Of a stretch of DNA of 38,198 bases, positions 33,501 to 38,198 are shown in pieces. Origin of the DNA: Actinomadura sp. KC345 (lineage in GTDB: Bacteria; Actinomycetota; Actinomycetes; Streptosporangiales; Streptosporangiaceae); the NCBI RefSeq assembly GCF_004348515.1, contig NZ_SMKH01000039.1:1-38198 (forward strand), given 5' to 3'. A program made the position numbers and the translations under genes. A model generated the notes under the pieces. It had not been told where the DNA came from, searched no databases, and worked only from the letters and a program-made list of their open reading frames with translations. Each line of letters opens with the position of its first letter. Positions within the stretch are counted from its first letter, which is position 1.

Positions 33501-34465
33501 TCGAGTTCGGCCGGCTCCCGGGAGAACCGGTGGCCGTGCAGCTCCGCCAGGTCGGTCGCCCACGGCAGGCGGGGCCCCGGTGGCAGATCGCGGCCCGCCC
33601 AGTACTCCCGGTCCCGCTCGCGTCGCGGATCGCCGGCGCGCCGCCGCATCGCCTCGGCGAACGTCAGGGAGGCACCGGGGAGCCCGGCCTCCGGGTCGTC
33701 GACGAGCTCGCCCCACTCGGCGAGGATCTGCATCCAACCCGCCAGATCGAGCGCCAGCACGTCGATGCCCAGGAACACCCTGGTGCGCCCGTCCGGCAGG
33801 AAGGCCGCGCGCACGTCGAACAACGGCCACCGGGCGGGATCGCGGACCTGGTGCGAGCACTCGTGGCGCATCCGCTCCAGGACGGCGCTCGCGTCCGCCG
33901 CGTCCCGCAGATCGGTGACGGCGATCTCGTAGCGCCCGACCTCGGGCAGCACACGCTGCCGCCCCTCGGCGTCCACGGTCATCCGCAGCATCGGATGGTG
34001 CGCCACCAGCCGGTTCCACGCCCCTTCGAGCCGGGCGAGGTCCTCCTCCGGCGCGGCATCGGCCGGCCGGCGGTCGTACTCGCGGTAGTAGAACGTGGCC
34101 ACCCCGCCCAGCGGGAACGCCGGATTCCGGCCGATCCAGTACGCGGTCTGCAGCGGCGTGAGCGGGAACGCCTCCCCATCGCCGCTCGGCCCGGCCGTGG
34201 CGGGCCGGTCCCCTGCGGCCTCGTCCTCGAAGGCGCCCGCCCGGCCGGCGACGCTCCGCACCGTGGCGTCCCCGAGGAACGCCTGGAGCGGCAGGTCGAG
34301 CCCCAGGTCGCGCAGCCGCCGCCGCAGCCGGACGGCGGTGAAGGACTCCAGCCCCAGAACGGTCAGCGGGGTGTCGGGATCGACGGGGACGTCGATCCCG
34401 AGGACTTCGGCGACCATCGCGCCCACGTCATCGACGATCGCGGGCGGGGGCAGCACGTCACGCAT
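30581..34465 (-). CDS. NRPS CP-Cy-A-PCP, predicted cysteine-activating (HMWP2-like)
   Basis: The 1294-residue synthetase has four domains. An N-terminal aryl-carrier-like domain (10-78) has Ser41 in LGLESF. The Cy domain (100-530) reads D235-VLAL-D240-LA-G243 with GDFTS, PVVFTS and SQTPQVALDH. The A domain (545-1050) has YVIFTSGSTGRPKG and GGATEG. A C-terminal PCP (1190-1255) has Ser1216 in LGATSL. My hand-read specificity code is D-L-H-N-F-S-L-I-W-K, eight of ten positions like the cysteine code of pyochelin-type A domains. It is the only A domain in the window. No methyltransferase interrupts it, unlike HMWP2. Instead residues 1083-1148 between Pro-rich linkers form an unassigned segment. 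ATG 34465 follows GGGAGA, with a Fur-family operator 35-53 bases upstream. Confidence 0.93.
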   Translation of the reverse strand: MRDVLPPPAIVDDVGAMVAEVLGIDVPVDPDTPLTVLGLESFTAVRLRRRLRDLGLDLPLQAFLGDATVRSVAGRAGAFEDEAAGDRPATAGPSGDGEAFPLTPLQTAYWIGRNPAFPLGGVATFYYREYDRRPADAAPEEDLARLEGAWNRLVAHHPMLRMTVDAEGRQRVLPEVGRYEIAVTDLRDAADASAVLERMRHECSHQVRDPARWPLFDVRAAFLPDGRTRVFLGIDVLALDLAGWMQILAEWGELVDDPEAGLPGASLTFAEAMRRRAGDPRRERDREYWAGRDLPPGPRLPWATDLAELHGHRFSREPAELDAGEWRALRERAAGHGLSPTGVLLAAFGLVLQRWGAAAPFSLNTTLFDRPDDPELERLVGDFTSTILVEVPRPERAEAFAGFADRVNRRFWTDMDHRSVSGVEVLREAGATDLTPSHPVVFTSGLGLSDPGRPPAGWLGEEVFGVSQTPQVALDHIVHDEGGRLRIAWDAADGAFGEGHVAGMRDAHLRLLRRLAGDPGVWTDPCLGWDPTFLRDEPLECRPFGDAGPLLDDPLRRAAEEHPGKAALLDGARQVTHAELAGRARLIGRELAAAGTGPGDLVAVAFDKGIEQVTTLLGVGASGAGYVPVEPSWPAARIASVCEQAGVRRAVVPESSDVSWPAGVRVHRLPEGGSLGGGEREPRGAMSDELAYVIFTSGSTGRPKGVAIEHRAARTTIDDLVDRFPVGPDDRVLGLSAFSFDLSVHDIFGVMGTGAGLVLPDPGRQRDPGHWLDLMERHRVTVWNTAPALMEMLVEYAEIEPERARTVLAPLRLVFLSADWIPVTLPDRIRVLAPDATLVSLGGATEGSIWSICYPIGEVPAEWPSVPYGRALRGQSFHILDERGGPCAVGEVGELHIGGDGLARGYIGDEEQTNERFVTHPVLRRRLYKTGDLGRWRADGNIEFLGRLDRQVKIRGHRIELGEVESALNRAPGVRQSVALSVRGPDDRPRLVAYLAAAGDGERPSDEALIVHLRERVPDYMVPSRVLWLEEFPVTDNGKIDYKALPNPYRRTAGEAPAAGRAPVPPRAPVPPPAGSVPPPAGGDLAALLGQAAEQGLDVAVRVSGGVLAPVPALAAAGEWAARMAEEAERRGLSLQQRLPMDGLIELNVVPGSVPAPEPPPASEPVTATPVAVHAPGSEPPPDPEIEAVIAQTLGDLLGGAPVAVDTPFLRLGATSLTLVRAHARLVERLHPDLSVVDLFTRPTVRELAAWIAGRTGAAQAPAESAPPPEPSGTAERRADGRRQARRRAAEVAR

Positions 34466-34499
34466 GGGTCTCCCAAAGCAGGACAGGTACGAACCGTCC

Positions 34500-34518
34500 G
34501 ATAATGATTATCACAACC
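34500..34518 (-). promoter_or_regulatory. Fur-family (Zur-like) operator of the minus-strand operon
   Basis: Read on the minus strand the site is GGTTGTGATAATCATTATC. It contains GATAAT-C-ATTATC, a perfect 6-1-6 palindrome that extends to 7-1-7 with one mismatch (plus-strand 34499-34513). It lies 34 bases before the NRPS ATG. Fifteen of 19 positions match the operator before the monooxygenase (8570-8588), in the same orientation. It resembles both the E. coli Fur box and actinobacterial Zur boxes; because actinomycetes normally use DtxR-family IdeR/DmdR for iron, Zur is favoured. Confidence 0.75.
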
Positions 34519-34907
34519 GTTTTCGGGTGTCACCAGCCGGTCCCGGTCCCGGTCCCGGCCCCGGCCGCGGACGGCCGGCCCGCTCGCGGCGTCCTGGTCG
34601 CCCCGCGCTCCCGGGGCCTGGAATCGACGCTCCAACAGGCCCCGTATTCGCCCGCTTTATCGGTGCTCTGTGTATGGAGTGACAATCTCCAATATGTGTG
34701 TTTCGTGTAGTTTTTCCAATCTCCCGAGTTAGGTTCGCACGGCGGCCGGTAATGCCTTTGCGTCGTCCTCGATCGGTGAATTCCGCGTTGTGCTGACGCA
34801 TCATTGGACCTGTTCATGGCACCGGCGAGATCCGTTCCCGCATCGAACCGCCGCGCTCGCTGGGCGCCTGCCCGAAACCGATTCCAGATCAAGGGAGACA
34901 TTCGCGC
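34519..34907. other. Divergent intergenic region between NRPS and flavoprotein genes
   Basis: These 389 bases contain no convincing gene. They hold a short GGTCCC triplication (34539-34556) and a GC-rich stretch. An AT-rich block (about 34655-34725) includes a small inverted repeat TGGAG-tgacaat-CTCCA. AAGGGAGA (34891-34898) serves the flavoprotein gene. Promoters for both directions must lie here, but I could not pick reliable -10/-35 boxes. Confidence 0.6.
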
Positions 34908-36500
34908 ATGAGCACGCCTTCAGCCCAGCGGCCCGCCATTACCGTCAAGCCCGCCGACGTCCGCTACCCGGCGCTGAGCCGCGGCTTCAACCAGCGCTGG
35001 ATCGCCGCCCCGGAGTACGTGCGGATGGTGACCACGCCGCAGGGCGTGGCCGCCGCGCTGTCGGAGGCGGTCAACCAGCCGGCCGCCGATCCGGCGCGCA
35101 CCCGCGTCACCGTCCGGTCCGGCGGCCACTGCTACGAGGACTTCGTCTGCGGCGACGACGTGCGGGTGATCCTGGACGTCAGCCCCATGTGCGGCATGTA
35201 CTACGACGCCGCCATGGAGGCGTGGTGCGTGGAGGCCGGGGCCACCAACTGGCACGTCTACAGCCACCTGTTCCCCCGCTCAGGCCGCGCCCTTCCGGCG
35301 GGGTCGTGCTACTCGGTGGGGCTGGGCGGCCACATCACCGGCGGCGGGTACGGACTGCTGTCGCGGCAGGCCGGGCTCACCGTGGACTACCTGTACGCCG
35401 TCGAGGTCGCCGTCGTCACCGAGCGCCGCACCGTGGACCTGGTGGTGGCCACGCGCGACGACCCCGACCCCGACCGCCGGGACCTGTGGTGGGCGCACAC
35501 CGGCGGCGGCGGAGGCAACTTCGGCGTGGTCACCCGGTTCTGGTTCCGCGACCTTCCCACCCCGCCCCGCCACGTGCTGCTCACCGCCCGCTCATGGGAC
35601 TGGAAGGGCTTCACCCAGGAGCAGTTCACGCACCTGGTCAGCGCCTACGGCGAGTACTTCGCCGCCCACCAGGACCCCGGCACCGCGGCCGGACGGCTGT
35701 TCACCCTGCTGACCCTCACCCACAGCAACGGGGGCCGGAACCAGATCGGCCTGGTCGCCCAGGTCGACGCCGAAAGCGACGATCCCGACGAGGACGAGGG
35801 CGCCGCCGCGATGCTCGGGTTCCTCGAAGCGGTCGACGGCCCGAAGACCGGCGCGTCCAAGCCGATGGCGTGGTCGGCGGCCGAGCACGGCCCCATCCAG
35901 GACGCCTGGCATCCACGGCTGATGCCCTGGCTCACGGCCACCCAGGCGCTCAACGGCTCGGGACAGAACCGCTGCGGCAAGTACAAGTCCGCCTACCTGC
36001 GCCGCCCCTTCTCGCCCCGCCAGATCGAGGCGATGTGGGACTACCTCGGCAACAACGCCCACCAGGACTACGACAACCCCGAGGCGGTCATCCAGATCGA
36101 CTCCTACGGCTCGGCCGTCAACCGTCCGCCCCGCGACACCGCCGTGCCGCAGCGCGACTCGATCCTGAAGATGCAGTACCAGGTCTACTGGAGGCGGCCG
36201 AGCGACGCCGATCCCGGCCATCCCGAACGGCACCTGGCCTGGATCCGCGACACCTACCAGGCCACCTTCGCCGACACCGGCGGCGTCCCCGTCATCGGCG
36301 GCCGCACCGACGGCTGCTACATCAACTACCCCGACCTCGACCTGAACGACCCCGAGTGGAACACGTCCGCCCAGCCCTGGTCCCAGCTCTACTACAAGGA
36401 CGCCTACCCCCGGCTGCGGCGCGTCAAGGCCCGCTGGGACCCCCTGAACGTCTTCCGCCACGGCCAGTCCGTCGAGCCGGATCCCGACATGGGCGACTGA
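34908..36500 (+). CDS. Berberine-bridge-type FAD oxidoreductase with bicovalent flavin site
   Basis: The 530-residue protein has a PCMH/FAD_binding_4 domain. VRSGGHCYEDF near residues 69-79 carries the His that links to the 8-alpha position of FAD. SCYSVGLGGHITGGGYGLLSRQAG near residue 132 carries the Cys for the second, 6-S link. A C-terminal BBE motif (YYKDAYPRLRRVKARWDPLNVFRHGQSV) completes the family profile. Such enzymes oxidise sugars, alcohols or natural-product intermediates using oxygen. No export signal is evident. ATG 34908 has AAGGGAGA about nine bases upstream. It diverges from the NRPS, but no Fur-family operator faces it, so its membership in the pathway is open: either a late tailoring oxidase or a neighbour. 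Confidence 0.88.
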   Translation: MSTPSAQRPAITVKPADVRYPALSRGFNQRWIAAPEYVRMVTTPQGVAAALSEAVNQPAADPARTRVTVRSGGHCYEDFVCGDDVRVILDVSPMCGMYYDAAMEAWCVEAGATNWHVYSHLFPRSGRALPAGSCYSVGLGGHITGGGYGLLSRQAGLTVDYLYAVEVAVVTERRTVDLVVATRDDPDPDRRDLWWAHTGGGGGNFGVVTRFWFRDLPTPPRHVLLTARSWDWKGFTQEQFTHLVSAYGEYFAAHQDPGTAAGRLFTLLTLTHSNGGRNQIGLVAQVDAESDDPDEDEGAAAMLGFLEAVDGPKTGASKPMAWSAAEHGPIQDAWHPRLMPWLTATQALNGSGQNRCGKYKSAYLRRPFSPRQIEAMWDYLGNNAHQDYDNPEAVIQIDSYGSAVNRPPRDTAVPQRDSILKMQYQVYWRRPSDADPGHPERHLAWIRDTYQATFADTGGVPVIGGRTDGCYINYPDLDLNDPEWNTSAQPWSQLYYKDAYPRLRRVKARWDPLNVFRHGQSVEPDPDMGD

Positions 36501-36524
36501 CCTCGACGCACAACCGAGCCCCCA

Positions 36525-36548
36525 CCGGCCCCTTCCACACCCGGCCGG
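36525..36548 (+). terminator. Possible terminator after the flavoprotein gene
   Basis: CCGGCC (36525-36530) and GGCCGG (36543-36548) pair over 6 bp with a 12-base loop, 25 bases after the stop codon. A second short hairpin, CCCGC-tttcatg-GCGGG (36655-36671), follows. Neither has a U-tract. The rest of the 272-base gap before the transposase shows nothing else I can name. Confidence 0.35.
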
Positions 36549-36697
36549 AAGGCTCCGGACCGGGTGCCGCAACGGGGTGCCCGCGTACCGCTGGTCACCG
36601 TCCTCACCGCGACCGCCCCCTCCGAGGCGAGAGCCGGCCATGCGACGCTAACCTCCCGCTTTCATGGCGGGTTGATTCCGACTGGCCGTTGACATGA

Positions 36698-36770
36698 GAA
36701 AAGTGCTCCTGAACTGGGAGGATAGGGCTTGCTGAAGGTCCTGTCCGCACCAAGTTCTGGAGCACTTTCC
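36698..36770 (+). repeat. 18-bp imperfect inverted repeat covering the transposase ribosome-binding site
   Basis: GAAAAGTGCTCCTGAACT (36698-36715) and AGTTCTGGAGCACTTTCC (36753-36770) are inverted copies matching at 16 of 18 positions, 37 bases apart. The GGAG (36759-36762) that would serve GTG 36773 lies within the right arm. A transcript entering from outside would fold this into a hairpin and hide the ribosome-binding site, whereas one starting inside the repeat would not. That is a known way in which insertion sequences prevent activation by read-through transcription. Confidence 0.75.
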
Positions 36771-36772
36771 AA

Positions 36773-38140
36773 GTGAAGACTACCGGCCGCAAGGCCAAGA
36801 TCGTGGTGTCTGGGGACGGTGCGGGGATCGCCTCCCAGGCGGGTGGGCTGCTGTTGATCGAGACGCTGCGGGTGACGGGCCTGGACCAGGGCTTGTCACG
36901 GGCGCTGTCGCGGTGGCGGACGGCTCGGGCGGTGCATGATCCGGGGAACATCGTTGCGGACCTGGCGGTGACGCTGGCGCTGGGCGGAGACTGCCTGGCC
37001 GACATGGCGGTGCTGCGGTCCTCGCCGGAGTTGTTCGGGCCGGTGGCCTCCGATCCGACGGTGTCGCGGCTGGTCAAGGCCCTGGCCGAGGCCGGGCCGA
37101 CGGCGTTGCGGGCAATCCGCCGGGCCCGGGCGGCGGCACGCGAGCGGGCCTGGGCGCTGGCCGGTGATCGTGCTCCGGGCGCCGATGGCGGGCTGATCCC
37201 GGTGGACCTGGACGCGACCATCGTGATCGCGCACTCTGACAAGGACCAGGCCGCCCCGACGTGGAAACGCACCTTCGGGTTCCACCCGATGTGCGCGTTC
37301 ATCGACCACGGCCCCGGCGGGACCGGTGAGGCCGCCGCCCTGGTACTGCGCCCCGGCAACGCCGGATCCAACACCGCCGCCGATCACATCGCCGCAGGCC
37401 GTCTGGCCCTCAACCAGATCCCGTCCCGCCTGCACAAACAGGTTCTGATCCGGACCGATTCAGGTGGCGGCACCCACGAATTCCTGGACTGGGTCACCGC
37501 CCGCCGGGTCAAGTACTCGATCGGGTGGGGCCTCACCGACGACATCTGCGCCGCCATCCTCGCCCTACCCGAGCAGGTGTGGCAGTGCGCCTACGACGCC
37601 GACCGCCGGCCCCGCCCCGGCGCGTGGGTGGCCGAGCTGACCGGGATGCTCGACCTGACGGGCTGGCCCAAAGGCATGCGCGTCATCGTCCGCCGCGAAC
37701 GCCCCCACCCCGGCGCCCAGCTGCGGTTCACCGACCTCGACGGGCACCGCTTCACGTGCTTTGTCACCGGCACCCGGCACGGGCAGCTCGCCGACCTGGA
37801 ACTACGCCACCGCCGCCGCGCCCGCTGCGAAGACCGCATCCGCTGCGCCAAGGACACCGGCCTGCGCAACCTGCCCCTGCACAGCGCCGCCGCCAACCAA
37901 ATCTGGCTGGAGGTGGTCGCACTGGCCTCGGAACTGACCGCCTGGGCCCAGATGCTCGCCCTGACCGGACATCCGGCCCGCATCTGGGAACCCAAACGCC
38001 TGCGGCTGCGGATCTTCTCGGCCGCCGGACGCCTGGTCCGCGGCGGCAGACGACTCAGACTCCGGCTCAGCAACCGCTGGCCCTGGACCGACCTGATCAC
38101 CACCGCGATCACCCGGCTGCAGATGCTACCCGCACCCTGA
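36773..38140 (+). CDS. IS1380-family transposase
   Basis: The 455-residue DDE transposase has the length usual for IS1380. Likely catalytic residues are Asp in LIPVDLDATIVIAHSDK, Asp in VLIRTDSGGGTHEFLDWV, and Glu near the C-terminus in QIWLEVVALASELTAWAQML. The basic C-terminal part (LRLRIFSAAGRLVRGGRRLRLRL) is typical. GTG 36773 is the only start that keeps the N-terminus KTTGRKAKIVVSGDGAG; its ribosome-binding site sits in the hairpin described above. The frame is intact, so the element could be active. It marks the right border of the metallophore region as a site of genome rearrangement. Confidence 0.92.
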   Translation: MKTTGRKAKIVVSGDGAGIASQAGGLLLIETLRVTGLDQGLSRALSRWRTARAVHDPGNIVADLAVTLALGGDCLADMAVLRSSPELFGPVASDPTVSRLVKALAEAGPTALRAIRRARAAARERAWALAGDRAPGADGGLIPVDLDATIVIAHSDKDQAAPTWKRTFGFHPMCAFIDHGPGGTGEAAALVLRPGNAGSNTAADHIAAGRLALNQIPSRLHKQVLIRTDSGGGTHEFLDWVTARRVKYSIGWGLTDDICAAILALPEQVWQCAYDADRRPRPGAWVAELTGMLDLTGWPKGMRVIVRRERPHPGAQLRFTDLDGHRFTCFVTGTRHGQLADLELRHRRRARCEDRIRCAKDTGLRNLPLHSAAANQIWLEVVALASELTAWAQMLALTGHPARIWEPKRLRLRIFSAAGRLVRGGRRLRLRLSNRWPWTDLITTAITRLQMLPAP

Positions 38141-38198
38141 CCAAGGACAAGCCGCCCCACCAACCCCGGAAAGGAGACCACCAGGGCCCGTGGAACCC

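Larger units (their letters stand above)
36698..38198 (+). mobile_element. IS1380-family insertion sequence, right end not found
   Basis: The element contains an intact transposase gene and the upstream hairpin. Its true left end lies at or upstream of 36698 (the AT-richer block from about 36640 is a candidate), and the matching terminal repeat on the right was not found in the 58 bases after the stop codon, so the element probably runs past the window. Target-site duplications therefore cannot be checked here. Confidence 0.6.

Noticed and set aside
34539..34556. GGTCCC triplet repeat as an iteron or regulatory array
   Set aside because: Only three 6-bp units in a GC-rich stretch; this is ordinary simple sequence.
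34729..34737. TTAGGTTCG resembling half of a DtxR/IdeR iron box
   Set aside because: Only one half-site matches; no inverted second half is present and it is far from the NRPS start.
1..38198. tRNA, rRNA, riboswitch or CRISPR array
   Set aside because: No cloverleaf, rRNA segment, conserved riboswitch core or regularly spaced direct repeats were recognised by eye.
38141..38198. Right terminal inverted repeat of the IS1380 element
   Set aside because: I could not match these bases to an inverted copy on the left side; the end is probably beyond the window.

Overview
The window is very GC-rich, uses GTG and TTG starts freely, and packs genes into overlapping operons. It also carries a C-x5-R/C-x5-C arsenate reductase and an IS1380-type transposase. 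This points to a filamentous actinomycete (Streptomyces or Streptosporangiales/Thermomonosporaceae-like); the genus cannot be fixed from sequence reading alone.

Left flank (1-8410). A substrate-binding lipoprotein gene (-) diverges from an M20 amidohydrolase / RidA / IclR operon (+), with a near-ideal IclR-type inverted repeat between them. An arsenic-resistance operon follows (ArsR, ACR3 efflux pump, ArsC), then a divergent NAD-dependent DNA ligase and a DUF4184 membrane protein. These look like housekeeping or stress genes unrelated to the next region.

Central region (8570-34518). This is a roughly 26-kb nonribosomal peptide/polyketide cluster that I read as a split yersiniabactin/pyochelin-type metallophore pathway. 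A plus-strand operon (8596-14923) encodes an FAD monooxygenase, a winged-helix methyltransferase, a PCP-Cy-PCP protein, a saccharopine-dehydrogenase-like reductase and a second methyltransferase. A long minus-strand operon (34465 to 16766) encodes a CP-Cy-A-PCP synthetase, a KS-AT-KR-ACP-Cy-TE hybrid, an Opp/Nik-type ABC transporter (lipoprotein, permease, and a permease-ATPase-ATPase fusion) and a free-standing double methyltransferase. A type II thioesterase (-) and a CxxC flavoprotein disulfide oxidase-like enzyme (+) sit between the two operons. The single A domain has a hand-read code close to cysteine, so it probably charges every peptidyl carrier protein. Taken together, the domains are those of the HMWP2/HMWP1 line, with the methyltransferases and the middle Cy unit moved onto separate proteins. 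No salicylate synthase and no aryl-AMP ligase is present, so the starter unit is unknown.

Regulation. Both operons begin with the same Fur-family operator: a shared 19-mer identical at 15 positions and facing the same way relative to the gene. I saw no DtxR/IdeR iron box. In actinobacteria this type of site is most like Zur, so zinc-responsive control and a zincophore are the leading hypothesis (compare coelibactin). The co-transcribed peptide/nickel-family importer would then take back the metal complex, as the Cnt system does for staphylopine.

Right flank (34519-38198). A divergent 530-residue berberine-bridge-type flavoprotein with both covalent FAD residues is followed by an IS1380-family transposase. 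The transposase ribosome-binding site lies inside an 18-bp imperfect hairpin. No tRNA, rRNA or CRISPR array was seen.
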